From: Phragmites australis
Taxonomy: Eukaryota > Streptophyta > Magnoliopsida > Poales > Poaceae
Length of the DNA: 64,000 nucleotides
Direction of reading: 5' to 3'
Assembly: GCF_958298935.1 (NCBI RefSeq)
Contig: NC_084940.1
Coordinates: forward strand, 24,113,146-24,177,145
The translations under genes and the position numbers were made by a program. Positions 9,303-21,700 of the stretch are shown piece after piece (position 1 is the stretch's first letter; each line of letters begins with the position of its first letter). The notes under the pieces were generated by a model. The model saw only the letters and a list, made by a program, of their open reading frames with translations, was not told where the DNA came from and ran no database searches.

Positions 9303-9949
9303 TGTTGGAGCAAGAGTTCGTCTTGCCCCAGCAAGTACGGTGAGAGTTTCTTCTAAGGAGGAGACTCAAGCTTGGAGACGAAGTTTAAGAGGAAGGAACA
9401 CCACGAATGTATTGATGGTAGAAAAAATAGATCGATCTGGGAAGAGTATCACGGCGTGACTTGGTGTGTTTTCACCTGTGTGTCTTTTTCACTGTCTAGC
9501 CTGTGTCTTAGCCCAGGCGACCATGGCTCCTATTTATAGGGTCGTGCGTAGCTTGGCGTACAAGTTATCATAATGTACAAATATCTAGGATCTGATCGAT
9601 TTACTGGGCCTTATCCCAGATAACTACTTTCTACCCCATCTGGGAGATAAATATCCACCGTAGTAATTATCGTGGTGCCTACCCCCTGAAGGGGGTGAGC
9701 CGGTCGCCAACTACGGCCCGGCACCGCACTATTAGGTGTGTCAAGATAGCCTTCATTATGACAGGGTGTTAGAGTGGCGTCCACTAGCCTAAGCATTTAA
9801 TGCTGGTCACCTCCTTACAGGGAAAGTATGACTGGTGCTCCCCTTCTGGCAGATCTTTCCTGAGGCCTGATAACTCACCCAGTAGCCTCCGGGAAGCCAG
9901 CCCGAGCAGATGGAGGTCGTGGCTTCGGGAGACCGAACCTTTGGGAGAC
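9303..9949 (-). repeat. A 3' LTR, segment 1
   Basis: Starts TGTTGGAGCAAGAG. TATTTATA at 9531-9538 is TATAAATA on minus, agreeing with the minus orientation. Its right end, with 'cttcgggagac' repeats, is cut by Z at GAGAC. Confidence 0.85.
9945..9949 (+). repeat. Target duplication of Z, left copy (GAGAC)
   Basis: GAGAC directly before the Z 5' LTR; the same five bases are at 21787-21791 directly after the 3' LTR. Confidence 0.95.
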
Positions 9950-12900
9950 TGTAACACCCAAAACTTCAAAATTTGCAGTAATTTAAAATTTTGCTAGAAA
10001 TTAAATAAGTGGATTTCATTTTAGCTCTATAGGAAATTAATTTCTAAATTTAATTTGGAATAGGTTGAATGTTTGTCGCATTCATGCCGTTGTAGTTGCA
10101 ATAAGGTTTTATTGTGTGGGAAATTCTTTTTGCTAAAATTCGCTAGAGTTCGCTCGGTTAAAATCTCTTTTGGAAAATAAGTTTGAAAACCTAAAGCAAA
10201 GAAGAAAAAAAAAATTTCTAAAATGGAAAACCCTTCCTGGGCCGTCTTCCCCGCGCCGGCCCAACCCGCCTCTTTCCCCCTCCCTTTTCTCTCCCGCCGT
10301 GGGCCGCGCCCCTCCTTTTTCCGCGCCGGCCCGCAGGCCGAGCCGGCCTACCGCGCCCACCGAGCCGCTCGCCTCCGCCCGCCTCACTGCCAAGTGGGCC
10401 CGGCTCTGAGCCGAGCCGCCCTCCCGCCCGAGCCGCCGAGCCGCCGGCTCGCCTTCTTCCTCATTCCGCCGCCGGACACCGACGCCCCCAAATCGCCGCG
10501 ACCGTTTCAAATCGAAGCCTTCCCGTGCTTTAACTCTCCAATCAAACCACACCACCGTGATCGCCGCCCCCTATTTCCTCCATTTGAGCCGTTTCCCCCT
10601 TGAATACCCACTCGTTTGCATGGAAACCGAAGTTTTTAAGTGCTTTCAAGCCACCGGCCGAATCTCCTCGAATCCGGCCGTTCCACTCTTCCTCTCGGGT
10701 ATTTAAGAGCTCTATCGGCATCCTTGTTCGGTTCCGCACCCGAATACCCCATCTCCCCTCTCTCTTGTGCACGGATTCGAGCCGCCGCCGTCACCTCCAT
10801 TGCCGCCGGTAAGGAGCTCGGTCGCCGCTCTTTTTCTCCTCAACCGAACCGCGATTAAGCTCGTTCTTCGCTCTTTTGGTGCCGTCGGACCTCTAGGAGC
10901 TCACCCCGGCGCTTCTTGGAGCTTCACCCGCCGTCGAACGCCGTTCCCGCCGAGCCGCTTCACCTCCGCCCGCCGTTCTCCGTCGCCGGCCATCTTCAGA
11001 CCTCCTCCGCCGCCGTCAAGCCCGCAGTAAGTTTCCCCGCGAGCTCCTCGTTGCTTTGCGCCAAGTCCCGAAGCAAACCGTGGCCGGATGCGCCTTTTGC
11101 GCATCGCCGGCGAGCCCGCCGCCGTCCCCGTCGTCGCCGGCCACCGCTCCCACCGTTGAACCACCGGCGCCACCCCCTTTTTGATTTCCGGCCGTCGGAT
11201 CCCGGTTCTTCGGCCCGGATTAGACCGGCCAATTTTTCATACCCCTTCGGTCCACCATGGACCGGTGGACCGATGCCCTTTCAGTGGTCCACAAGCCCTG
11301 GACCAATTCCATGTCATTTCCAATTAAGAAATAGTTCAGTAATTGTTTTATTGCGTCATAATCCAATTTCCAGTATAAAATTATTTCGGTTTACTCTCTG
11401 GAAAACATGTAAAATTTGCAGTATAGTCCCTACATCTTCAAAAGCTTATAACTTTTTGCTCGTAGCTCCGATTTTGGCGATTTTTGCGTCAAATCGTTTG
11501 TAGCGTCGTGTAGAATCTTTTTGTAGAGTTTTTGAATAGTTTCAGTACTGTTTGGTGTGCTGTTCTTAGAGTTTTGTTTGGTTTGTGTTTTTCCGGTCCG
11601 TCGTTTAGGAGCTGAGCAGTTCGGCAACCTCCAAGATCAAGTTTTCGAGGACTTTGAGCAGCAACCCGGTGAAGGCAAGTGCCCTTGAGCATTTCTATAC
11701 CAGTTTTAGGACTTGCAGGTGTAGTTTTTATCCTTCATATGCATGCTGTCCAAAATGATATCCCATGCTAGGGTTTACTAGTTTTGTCTCGATATTTTTC
11801 CTTGTCGCCGTTGAGGTATCAGGGTTAAGAAGATGGGTAGATCATGCTAGCGCTGTCCGGGTGGGAGAATGATTAATATTGACTAATGAACTATGTAACA
11901 CTGTCCCGATGAAAAAAAAATGGTAATTCTTTTGTAGCAACATGGTATAGGTCTTCCCCAACAGAATGGATGGATTGTGGTGGTGCCTATGGCAAGTTTG
12001 TGTATGTATCTGTTTGGGGTCCTAAGGACCGGTTCTTGGGCATGTAACCAAGTTATATCCGTACAACCACGAGGCCTATATGGGTACGGCCTGGCCAAAT
12101 AATTAGCGACCACCGATTTTGTGGGCATCACTGGTCGAGTATGTGGCACAAGAGGGGGCTTCTGCAGCGACTCGGTCGGCTGTTAGCGGTGAAACCTTAG
12201 TGGGTGCCTACAAATCGGCGGGAGTTTTGTAAAGGCCTTGTAGTGAGACCCCGACTCCTTACCCCGGAAGTATGGAGTAACAAGGGAATCACGACTCGTG
12301 GATCTGTGCAAACTCTGCAGAGTATCAAACTGGTCGATCAGCCGTGCTCACGGTCAAGAGCGAGCTTGGACTTCTTCAAGATTAGTTGGATCTGGGTTTT
12401 GGTATGGTTGGTCGGGTAGCCAGGTAATGGGATTATCTGGTGAGCTTTGGGGTAACCGGGTATGGGATACCCGGTGAGTCAAATCCCTTTGGTTATAGCA
12501 AGTGTCTTCACACCTAGTAAATAGGATGCCTGTTGCTGGGAGTATAGGTTAAGGCATCGTTTTGGTTGCTTAGTGCTGATAACCCCTGTCAAGCCTTTTT
12601 CTTGTCGAAAGCCTCATACCCTGCTTTCCCCTGCACTTGCGGAGTACAACCTTTTGTACTCACCCTTGTTATTTCTCCCCTGCATTCTCCCGCCATTCAG
12701 AAGCTGCCTTTGAAGCTGGTACCTTCGACCTCGATGACTTCGATCCCGAGCTGCTATTCTAGGCTGTGGAGCCCCCGGTTGACGTCTTCGCCTGTGGAAG
12801 CTAGAGCCGCTGACGCTGAAGACCCCTCTTGTCTCCCGCTGTGTTTTCTTTCAGACCCTCGGGTCATTTTGTAATAAGGTTAAGTTCGATGTATCTTTTT

Positions 12901-13003
12901 GCACTGTGATGATATCACTAATGATGTAAGCGCATGTATGGAAGTTGTTCCTGGCATACATGTGTTGTACCCGGTTTTGTTCCCTTTAAAACTGGGTGTT
13001 ACA
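9950..13003 (+). repeat. Z 5' LTR
   Basis: 3,054 bp, ending GGGTGTTACA. The U3/R part is very GC-rich (10240-11230). TATTTAAG at 10700-10707 is the best TATA candidate. Good splice-site look-alikes follow: GGTAAGGAG at 10808, GTAAGTTT at 11027, and a pyrimidine-rich acceptor ending CATTCAG near 12701. The leader may therefore be spliced. Frames of up to 195 codons in the GC-rich part occur in both LTRs and look like composition artefacts. Confidence 0.95.
10700..10707 (+). promoter_or_regulatory. TATA box candidate of the Z 5' LTR
   Basis: TATTTAAG in a GC-rich surround; the identical site in the 3' LTR is at 19493-19500. Confidence 0.5.
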
Positions 13004-13007
13004 GAAG

Positions 13008-13020
13008 TGGTATCAGAGCC
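13008..13020 (+). other. Z primer binding site
   Basis: TGGTATCAGAGCC, four bases after the LTR end, matches the 3' end complement of plant initiator tRNA-Met, the usual primer for chromoviruses of this group. Confidence 0.9.
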
Positions 13021-13180
13021 GTGTTGACCGTAGGACGCAGCCAAGGTAGACTGGACACGCTAAGGACTTATGTTTGTACAAAATTTACTTTCACAAAATT
13101 GTTTTCCTCCAGTTATTTCTTTCTCGGTCTGCTGCTTTTTATAAAATGGTTACTAATTTCTGACTTTTCCAAAATTTTAG

Positions 13181-13924
13181 ATGGCCCGTACGAAGATCAC
13201 CCCGCGCAAGCGCGTGCTGGTTCCCGACGTGGAGGTTCCTGCGGGTGCAGTCTGGAGGTACCAAACCCCAGCTGAGTTCTACTCCGACGGACAGCTGGCA
13301 GGGTACTTCGCCCGCACGTTGTGGTATCTGCTGCAGGGTCTTGGCTACCACGACGCTCCACTCTTCAAAGGCGTCAGAGTTCTGCTTGGAGACCGTGGTT
13401 ACTCCTGGACAGTGGAGGTAACAATGTTCGAGAAGCCCTCCGCCGACGACCTTCGCCGAGTCCGCCGAGTCCACACAGCCACCGCCCCCAGAGCTACGTT
13501 CGAAGCAGGGATCGAGGACGCTGCTCGCCAGGCTCTGGCTGTTCTCTGCCGGGAGAACAGACAGGACCTCCGCCTCACTCAGTTCGGGAAGTTCCCGCAG
13601 CGCCCGTCAGGCAGTCTGGAGCTCATCTTCGCGCCCGTCAACAATGAGCCGGATCTTCGTTTGCGAGAGCAGGTCCGCCTCACCGCCGCCCTCTACGCCG
13701 AGCTGGACAGAGCACTCGATGAGTTGGAGGATCTTCACCAGCGCCACGCCGAGCAGGAGCAAATGATCTACGAGCTAGAGATCATGCTGCAGGATCCCGA
13801 CCAGCACCCCGACGAGGCTCCACCAGCACCGCCTTCCGCCCCTGCACCGCCCCACTCTCCTTCGCGCAAGAGGCTCCGTCAGGCAGATGTTGCAGGACCT
13901 TCAGGCACCGCCGGCCAGGAGTAG
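13181..13924 (+). CDS. ORF0: extra protein upstream of gag in Z
   Basis: An intact 247-codon frame between the primer site and gag. Extra ORFs in this place are known from grass Ty3/gypsy elements, with no established function. What is visible: a basic N-terminus MARTKITPRKRV, whose residues after Met match histone H3 at A1, R2, T3, K4, T6, R8 and K9; a conserved-looking globular part (about 30-150) with 'YFARTLWYLLQGLGYHDAPLF'-type text; a Leu/Glu-rich coiled coil at about 160-205; a Pro/Ala-rich linker at about 210-230; and a basic SRKRLR near residue 227-232 that could be a nuclear signal. The start is preceded by a T-rich stretch ending TTTTAG, so it might follow a splice acceptor. Its integrity in a young element suggests it is needed. 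Confidence 0.8.
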   Translation: MARTKITPRKRVLVPDVEVPAGAVWRYQTPAEFYSDGQLAGYFARTLWYLLQGLGYHDAPLFKGVRVLLGDRGYSWTVEVTMFEKPSADDLRRVRRVHTATAPRATFEAGIEDAARQALAVLCRENRQDLRLTQFGKFPQRPSGSLELIFAPVNNEPDLRLREQVRLTAALYAELDRALDELEDLHQRHAEQEQMIYELEIMLQDPDQHPDEAPPAPPSAPAPPHSPSRKRLRQADVAGPSGTAGQE

Positions 13925-14206
13925 AGTCGAGCTAGGAAGATGTCCCCTAGCAGAATAAGTCGTTTAGACTCGTGTCTTTTGTAGTAGGGGGTGCTTGTGC
14001 TTGTGCCTGTTCTGTGTAGACCTTGTTTTGAGTTGGATCTTTGCTTGAGTGTTGGTGTGATGTAGGGGTTTCCCCTCTACATTTCATCAGTTATTATAAT
14101 AATAGTCGGGAGTCCTTTCTTTCCGTTCCCTTCAGTTTCTTTCAGTTCTTGTCTCGTTTTCCATCCCTTTTTTCCCTTATTGCTTCTCGCACCTTGGCAA
14201 CAACAG
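13925..14206 (+). other. Spacer between ORF0 and gag
   Basis: No gene. A long T/C-rich run (14110-14180) precedes the gag start. It could be a splice acceptor region or an internal initiation leader for gag-pol. Confidence 0.5.
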
Positions 14207-17200
14207 ATGGTGAACACCCGACGTAGCAACAACACCAACGACAACATCAACAACAACACTGTCAACAACAACGCTGCCAACAATAACAACCTTCCTCCCC
14301 CGCCACCCCTCATGGACGCCAACCAAGTCATGACTCTTCTTCAAGGTTTGGTCCAAGCCATCAACCAGCAGCCTCAGGCTCAGCAGGCACCGCTGCAGCA
14401 GCCACAGTCTAGACTCAGGACTTTCTTGAGCACCCAGCCACCTACCTTTTCTCAGGCAATAGAGCCAATGGAGGCAGATGATTGGCTAAGTACAATCAAC
14501 AGCAAGCTTCAGATAGCTCAGTGCAATGGAAGAGAAAAAGTTCTCTTTGCATCCCACCAACTCAGTGGGCCAGCTCAGGAGTGGTGGACTGCTTACACTG
14601 CCGCTCATGAGGACCCCCAGGAGATCACCTGGGCAGAATTCCGAAGCAGTTTCCGCGCTCACCATGTTCCTATCGGAGAAATAAAGCTGAAAAGGAAGGA
14701 GTTCCTCAGTCTCAAGCAAGGCCCTATGTCTGTAAGAGAGTACCTCACTAAGTTCACTCAACTGTCTCGCTACGCCCCCAGTGATGTTGACACAGACGAG
14801 AAGAAGCAGGACTGTTTTCTTGAAGGTCTAAACTCTGGTCTACAGTATGCCCTCTCTGCCAACGAGTACCCTAATTTTCAGAAATTGGTGGATAGAGCTT
14901 TCATATTAGAAAAGAAGCGCCAGAATCTAGGTGAAGAACGTAAGCGCCATCTGCAGGGTCAGTCTTCTGGCAGTAACACTCGCCCCCGTTTCAACGCCCC
15001 TGCCACTGGTCCGATGTTCCGCCAGGGAGGTCAGAACCAGCTGCAGCAAAACCAGCAGAGGTCGCCGCAGAAGATGCAAGGTCAGGTTACAGGGTCTTAC
15101 AAGCCCCCGATTCAGCAACAACAACAGCCTCGCCCCAACTTCCAGCAGCAGCGACCCAACCACAACCAGCCACAACCGCAAAAACGCACAGGTCAGGGGT
15201 CAGGCAACATTGGTCCGTGTTTCAGTTGCGGCCAATTCGGGCATCTTTCCAAGCAATGCCCTAAGAAGCAGCAAGGTCAGGCCCAAGGTAGCAACAACCA
15301 GCAGCAGCAGCCCCGCCAGAACGCGATGCATGGTCGCGTCAACCACGTTGCAGTGGAGGAAGCCCAAGAAGCTCCCGACGTAGTGCTGGGTATGTTCTCT
15401 GCAAACTCTCACCCCGCAACAGTATTATTCGATTCAGGTGCTACGCATTCTTTCATATCATACCAGTTTGTGAATGCTTATAAATTGCCAAGAGCATTAA
15501 TGAAAAATAGAGTACTAGTAAGTTCTCCTGGAGGAGCAATGGAATCAAGGCAGGTATGCCCTAAAGTAAATATAACCATAAGGGGGGTAGATTTTCTTGC
15601 CAATCTCATCATTCTGGAATCCAAAGGAATCGATATCATTTTGGGAATGGATTGGCTGACCAAGTACAAAGGAGTCATAGGATGTGCAACAAAGACAGTA
15701 CAGCTGACGCACACTGATGGTACCAAAGTGGAATTCCAAGCTACAACAGAGTCAGCCATCAACGCCAGTTTGAACAAAACCAATGCAGTGGAAGATAGCA
15801 GGGTGGTCAGCGAATTTCCTGATGTCTTCCCGGAAGATTTACCAGGTATGCCACCTGATCGAGAAATTGAATTTGCCATTGAATTAGTACCTGGAACGGC
15901 TCCTATATATAAGAGGCCATATAGAATGGATGCCAATCAGTTGGCTGAGCTCAAGGAGCAAATGCAAGAGCTACTAGACAAAGGGTTTATTCGCCCCAGT
16001 TCTTCGCCCTGGGGAGCCCCTGTAATCTTCGTTCCAAAGAAGGATGGTACACAGAGGATGTGTATAGACTATCGAGCTCTGAATGAAGTAACAATCAAAA
16101 ACAAATACCCTCTGCCTCGCATTGAAGATCTGTTTGATATGCTGATAGGAGCATGTGTGTTTTCCAAGATTGATCTTAGATCTGGATATCACCAGCTGAA
16201 GATTCGTGCTTCGGATATCCCCAAGACTGCATTTGTTACTCGGTACGGTCTATACGAGTACACAGTAATGTCTTTCGGACTGACCAATGCCCCAGCATAC
16301 TTCATGTATCTGATGAACAAGGTTTTTATGGAATATTTGGACAAGTTCGTGGTGGTATTCATCGATGACATCCTGGTTTACTCCCAGAACAAAGTAGAAC
16401 ATGAGGAGCATTTAAGGATGGTATTGCAGAAACTCAGGGAGAACCAGTTGTTTGCCAAACTGAGCAAATGTGAATTTTGGTTGAAGGAAGTTCCTTTCCT
16501 CGGTCACATCATATCAGCAGGAGGTGTGTCCGTAGATCCATCCAAGGTAAGAGACGTTCTGAATTGGAAGCCACCGCAGAATGTGTCTGAGATTCGTAGT
16601 TTTCTGGGTTTAGCAGGATACTATCGTCGATTTATTGAAGGTTTCTCCAAGATAGCGAAGCCAATGACCGAACTGTTAGGGAAGGGAGCAGAGTTCAAGT
16701 GGACAACAGCTAGAGAAGCCAGTTTCAATGAATTAAAGAAAAGATTGACCTCAGCACCAGTTTTGATCATGCCAGACACTCAGAAGCCATTCTCGGTATA
16801 TTGTGATGCATCCCGTCAAGGTTTGGGATGTGTGCTTATGCAAGAAGGCCACGTTATAGCTTATGCATCCCGGCAGCTAAGAAAGCATGAAGAGAATTAT
16901 CCAACGCATGATTTGGAGCTAGCCGCAGTTGTTCATGCACTCAAGATTTGGAGGCATTACCTGATTGGACAAAGATGTGAGATATATTCTGATCATAAGA
17001 GCTTAAAATATATTTTCACTCAGTCGGATCTTAACCTAAGACAACGCAGATGGTTAGAGCTTATTAAGGACTATAATTTGGGAATCAACTATCATCCAGG
17101 AAAGGCGAACGTAGTAGCCGATGCCTTGAGCAGAAAATCTCAGGTTAATTCTATGACTCTCCAAGAGTTGAGTCCCGAACTATGCAAGGAATTCAAGAGG

Positions 17201-18718
17201 TTGAATCTAAGTATGGTGTGTAATACCGAGATGATTGCTATGGAAATAGACTCAACACTTGAACAAGATATAAGGAAGGGTCAGCTTGAAGATGACAAGA
17301 TTTTGGAGATCAAGCAGTTGATCAAAGCAGGCAAAGCCCCGGACTTTTCTGAAGACAAGCAGGGTACAATATGGTATAAGCATAGGATTTGTGTTTCGGA
17401 CATAAAGTCTATTCGGGATACTATTTTAAAGGAAGCTCATGATTCAGCGTATTCTATTCACCCTGGGAGCACCAAGATGTATCAAGATCTTAAGGATCAG
17501 TACTGGTGGTATGGAATGAAACGTGCAGTAGCAGAACACGTAGCTTTGTGTGATATCTGTCATCGGGTCAAAGCCGAACATCAAAGACCCGCAGGACTGC
17601 TACAGCCACTAAAAATACCTGAATGGAAGTGGGAAGAAATTAGCATGGATTTCATAGTGGGTCTACCACGAACGCAATCAGGATATGATTCTATATGGGT
17701 TGTGGTTGATCGGTTGACGAAAGTGGCTCACTTTATTCCAGTTAAGGAATCCTATCGAGGTCCAAAGTTAGCCGAGTTGTACATGTCCAAGGTTGTATGT
17801 CTGCATGGAGTGCCTAAGATAATTGTATCTGATCGTGGCAGTCAGTTTACTTCAAGGTTCTGGCGACGTCTGCATGAAACGCTGGATACAAGGTTGAATT
17901 TTAGTTCAGCCTATCACCCACAGACTGATGGGCAAACGGAAAGAGTAAATCAAATTCTTGAAGATATGCTGAGAGCATGTGCACTCAAGAATGGTAACAG
18001 TTGGGACAAGAATCTACCGTATGCAGAATTCTCATACAATAACAGCTTCCAAGCTAGTTTGAAGATGTCCCCTTTTGAAGCTTTGTATGGGAGAAAATGT
18101 AGAACCCCGTTGTTCTGGAATCAAACCGGGGAAAGCCAAGTTTTTGGTCCTGAAGTCCTGAGAGAAGCAGAAAGGCAAGTACACGAGATCCGGGATAATT
18201 TGAAAACCGCACAGTCAAGGCAGAAGAGTTATGCGGATCATCGACGTCGGGAACTAACCTTTGAAATAGGAGACTTTGTGTATCTCAAAGTATCACCAAT
18301 CCGAGGGCTACGTAGATTCAAAGTCAAAGGCAAGCTATCACCTCGGTTTATTGGTCCGTACAAGATACTGGGAAGACGAGGAGAAGTAGCTTACCAGCTG
18401 AAGTTACCACCTCAACTTTCAGGAGTACACGATGTCTTTCACGTATCACAGTTAAAAAAGTGCTTAAGAGTTCCTGAGGAACAGTTACCAGTAGAAGACC
18501 TGGATGTGCGAGAAGATCTGTCTTATGCCGAATATCCGGTCAAGATTCTTGAGACGTCAGAACGAGTTACCAGGAACAAGAGAGTCAAAATGTGCAGAGT
18601 GCAGTGGAAGCATCACTCAGAAGAAGAAGCCACCTGGGAAAGAGAAGACGATTTGAAGACGGAGTTTCCCCATCTCTTCTCCGATCTTTTCGAATCTCGA
18701 GGGCGAGATTCATCGTAA
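14207..18718 (+). CDS. gag-pol: Z Gag-Pol polyprotein with chromodomain
   Basis: One open frame; I prefer the ATG at 14207 (MVNTRRSNN) over the one nine codons upstream at 14180, because it begins the typical Asn-rich gag start. Order, numbered from 14180: Gag core about 90-260; Gln-rich linker; CCHC knuckle [14 protein letters not shown] about 345-358; protease with LFDSGAT about 414; reverse transcriptase with '[10 protein letters not shown]' about 625 and FIDDIL about 726; RNase H with 'YCDAS' about 873; integrase HHCC zinc finger about 1086-1130, catalytic Asp (MDFIVG, about 1155), Asp (SDRGSQF, about 1217) and Glu (DGQTERVN, about 1253); chromodomain about 1450-1500. All catalytic residues are present. 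Such a protein copies and inserts the element; the chromodomain probably steers it to modified chromatin. Confidence 0.95.
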   Translation: MVNTRRSNNTNDNINNNTVNNNAANNNNLPPPPPLMDANQVMTLLQGLVQAINQQPQAQQAPLQQPQSRLRTFLSTQPPTFSQAIEPMEADDWLSTINSKLQIAQCNGREKVLFASHQLSGPAQEWWTAYTAAHEDPQEITWAEFRSSFRAHHVPIGEIKLKRKEFLSLKQGPMSVREYLTKFTQLSRYAPSDVDTDEKKQDCFLEGLNSGLQYALSANEYPNFQKLVDRAFILEKKRQNLGEERKRHLQGQSSGSNTRPRFNAPATGPMFRQGGQNQLQQNQQRSPQKMQGQVTGSYKPPIQQQQQPRPNFQQQRPNHNQPQPQKRTGQGSGNIGPCFSCGQFGHLSKQCPKKQQGQAQGSNNQQQQPRQNAMHGRVNHVAVEEAQEAPDVVLGMFSANSHPATVLFDSGATHSFISYQFVNAYKLPRALMKNRVLVSSPGGAMESRQVCPKVNITIRGVDFLANLIILESKGIDIILGMDWLTKYKGVIGCATKTVQLTHTDGTKVEFQATTESAINASLNKTNAVEDSRVVSEFPDVFPEDLPGMPPDREIEFAIELVPGTAPIYKRPYRMDANQLAELKEQMQELLDKGFIRPSSSPWGAPVIFVPKKDGTQRMCIDYRALNEVTIKNKYPLPRIEDLFDMLIGACVFSKIDLRSGYHQLKIRASDIPKTAFVTRYGLYEYTVMSFGLTNAPAYFMYLMNKVFMEYLDKFVVVFIDDILVYSQNKVEHEEHLRMVLQKLRENQLFAKLSKCEFWLKEVPFLGHIISAGGVSVDPSKVRDVLNWKPPQNVSEIRSFLGLAGYYRRFIEGFSKIAKPMTELLGKGAEFKWTTAREASFNELKKRLTSAPVLIMPDTQKPFSVYCDASRQGLGCVLMQEGHVIAYASRQLRKHEENYPTHDLELAAVVHALKIWRHYLIGQRCEIYSDHKSLKYIFTQSDLNLRQRRWLELIKDYNLGINYHPGKANVVADALSRKSQVNSMTLQELSPELCKEFKRLNLSMVCNTEMIAMEIDSTLEQDIRKGQLEDDKILEIKQLIKAGKAPDFSEDKQGTIWYKHRICVSDIKSIRDTILKEAHDSAYSIHPGSTKMYQDLKDQYWWYGMKRAVAEHVALCDICHRVKAEHQRPAGLLQPLKIPEWKWEEISMDFIVGLPRTQSGYDSIWVVVDRLTKVAHFIPVKESYRGPKLAELYMSKVVCLHGVPKIIVSDRGSQFTSRFWRRLHETLDTRLNFSSAYHPQTDGQTERVNQILEDMLRACALKNGNSWDKNLPYAEFSYNNSFQASLKMSPFEALYGRKCRTPLFWNQTGESQVFGPEVLREAERQVHEIRDNLKTAQSRQKSYADHRRRELTFEIGDFVYLKVSPIRGLRRFKVKGKLSPRFIGPYKILGRRGEVAYQLKLPPQLSGVHDVFHVSQLKKCLRVPEEQLPVEDLDVREDLSYAEYPVKILETSERVTRNKRVKMCRVQWKHHSEEEATWEREDDLKTEFPHLFSDLFESRGRDSS

Positions 18719-18730
18719 GGGGGGTAGGTT
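18716..18730 (+). other. Polypurine tract of Z
   Basis: TAAGGGGGGTAGGTT overlaps the gag-pol stop codon and ends at the 3' LTR terminus. Confidence 0.85.
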
Positions 18731-21700
18731 TGTAACACCCAAAACTTCAAAATTTGCAGTAATTTAAAATTTTGCTAGAAATTAAATAAGTGGATTTCAT
18801 TTTAGCTCTATAGGAAATTAATTTCTAAATTTAATTTGGAATAGGTTGAATGTTTGTCGCATTCATGCCGTTGTAGTTGCAATAAGGTTTTATTGTGTGG
18901 GAAATTCTTTTTGCTAAAATTCGCTAGAGTTCGCTCGGTTAAAATCTCTTTTGGAAAATAAGTTTGAAAACCTAAAGCAAAGAAGAAAAAAAAAAGATTT
19001 CTAAAATGGAAAACCCTTCCTGGGCCGTCTTCCCCGCGCCGGCCCAACCCGCCTCTTTCCCCCTCCCTTTTCTCTCCCGCCGTGGGCCGCGCCCCTCCTT
19101 TTTCCGCGCCGGCCCGCAGGCCGAGCCGGCCTACCGCGCCCACCGAGCCGCTCGCCTCCGCCCGCCTCACTGCCAAGTGGGCCCGGCTCTGAGCCGAGCC
19201 GCCCTCCCGCCCGAGCCGCCGAGCCGCCGGCTCGCCTTCTTCCTCATTCCGCCGCCGGACACCGACGACCCCAAATCGCCGCGACCGTTTCAAATCGAAG
19301 CCTTCCCGTGCTTTAACTCTCCAATCAAACCACACCACCGTGATCGCCGCCCCCTATTTCCTCCATTTGAGCCGTTTCCCCCTTGAATACCCACTCGTTT
19401 GCATGAAAACCGAAGTTTTTAAGTGCTTTCAAGCCGCCGGCCGAATCTCCTCGAATCCGGCCGTTCCACTCCTCCTCTCGGGTATTTAAGAGCTCTATCG
19501 GCATCCTTGTTCGGTTCCGCACCCGAATACCCCATCTCCCCTCTCTCTTGTGCACGGATTCGAGCCGCCGCCGTCACCTCCATTGCCGCCGGTAAGGAGC
19601 TCGGTCGCCGCTCTTTTTCTCCTCAACCGAACCGCGATTAAGCTCGTTCTTCGCTCTTTTGGTGCCGTTGGACCTCTAGGAGCTCACCCCGGCGCTTCTT
19701 GGAGCTTCACCCGCCGTCGAACGCCGTTCCCGCCGAGCCGCTTCACCTCCGCCCGCCGTTCTCCGTCGCCGGCCATCTTCGGACCTCCTCCGCCGCCGTC
19801 AAGCCCGCAGTAAGTTTCCCCGCGAGCTCCTCGTTGCTTTGCGCCAAGTCCCGAAGCAAACCGTGGCCGGATGCGCCTTTTGCGCATCCCCGGCGAGCCC
19901 GCCGCCGTCCCCGTCGTCGCCGGCCGCCGCTCCCACCGTTGAACCACCGGCGCCACCCCCTTTTTGATTTCCGGCCGTCGGATCCCGGTTCTTCGGCCCG
20001 GATTAGACCGGCCAATTTTTCATACCCCTTCGGTCCACCATGGACCGGTGGACCGATGCCCTTTCAGTGGTCCACAAGCCCTGGACCAATTCCATGTCAT
20101 TTCCAATTAAGAAATAATTCAGTAATTGTTTTATTGCGTCATAATCCAATTTCCAGTATAAAATTATTTCGGTTTACTCTCTGGAAAACATGTAAAATTT
20201 GCAGTATAGTCCCTACATCTTCAAAAGCTTATAACTTTTTGCTCGTAGCTCCGATTTTGGCGATTTTTGCGTCAAATCGTTTGTAGCGTCGTGTAGAATC
20301 TTTTTGTAGAGTTTTTGAATAGTTTCAGTACTGTTTGGTGTGCTGTTCTTAGAGTTTTGTTTGGTTTGTGTTTTTCCGGTCCGTCGTTTAGGAGCTGAGC
20401 AGTTCGGCAACCTCCAAGATCAAGTTTTCGAGGACTTTGAGCAGCAACCCGGTGAAGGCAAGTGCCCTTGAGCATTTCTATACCAGTTTTAGGACTTGCA
20501 GGTGTAGTTTTTATCCTTCATATGCATGCTGTCCAAAATGATATCCCATGCTAGGGTTTACTAGTTTTGTCTCGATATTTTTCCTTGTCGCCGTTGAGGT
20601 ATCAGGGTTAAGAAGATGGGTAGATCATGCTAGCGCTGTCCGGGTGGGAGAATGATTAATATTGACTAATGAACTATGTAACACTGTCCCGATGAAAAAA
20701 AAATGGTAATTCTTTTGTAGCAACATGGTATAGGTCTTCCCCAACAGAATGGATGGATTGTGGTGGTGCCTATGGCAAGTTTGTGTATGTATCTGTTTGG
20801 GGTCCTAAGGACCGGTTCTTGGGCATGTAACCAAGTTATATCCGTACAACCACGAGGCCTATATGGGTACGGCCTGGCCAAATAATTAGCGACCACCGAT
20901 TTTGTGGGCATCACTGGTCGAGTATGTGGCACAAGAGGGGGCTTCTGCAGCGACTCGGTCGGCTGTTAGCGGTGAAACCTTAGTGGGTGCCTACAAATCG
21001 GCGGGAGTTTTGTAAAGGCCTTGTAGTGAGACCCCGACTCCTTACCCCGGAAGTATGGAGTAACAAGGGAATCACGACTCGTGGATCTGTGCAAACTCTG
21101 CAGAGTATCAAACTGGTCGATCAGCCGTGCTCACGGTCAAGAGCGAGCTTGGACTTCTTCAAGATTAGTTGGATCTGGGTTTTGGTATGGTTGGTCGGGT
21201 AGCCAGGTAATGGGATTATCTGGTGAGCTTTGGGGTAACCGGGTATGGGATACCCGGTGAGTCAAATCCCTTTGGTTATAGCAAGTGTCTTCACACCTAG
21301 TAAATAGGATGCCTGTTGCTTGGAGTATAGGTTAAGGCATCATTTTGGTTGCTTAGTGCTGATAACCCCTGTCAAGCCTTTTTCTTGTCGAAAGCCTCAT
21401 ACCCTGCTTTCCCCTGCACTTGCGGAGTACAACCTTTTGTACTCACCCTTGTTATTTCTCCCCTGCATTCTCCCGCCATTCAGAAGCTGCCTTTGAAGCT
21501 GGTACCTTCGACCTCGATGACTTCGATCCCGAGCTGCTGTTCTAGGCTGTGGAGCCCCCGGTTGACGTCTTCGCCTGTGGAAGCTAGAGCCGCTGACGCT
21601 GAAGACCCCTCTTGTCTCCCGCTGTGTTTTCTTTCAGACCCTCGGGTCATTTTGTAATAAGGTTAAGTTCGATGTATCTTTTTGCACTGTGATGATATCA

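Noticed and set aside
10223..11503. Pro/Ala-rich frames of 126-195 codons, present again at 19006-20286
   Set aside because: They lie in the GC-rich part of the Z LTRs, overlap on both strands and have no domain; duplication is explained by the LTR pair.
13181..13924. ORF0 as a captured histone H3 gene
   Set aside because: Only the first ten residues resemble H3; the rest has no histone fold sequence, and the ORF sits in the usual ORF0 position.
14207..18718. A long intact ORF as a host gene
   Set aside because: Gag, protease, reverse transcriptase, RNase H, integrase and chromodomain inside TSD-flanked LTRs make it an element polyprotein.
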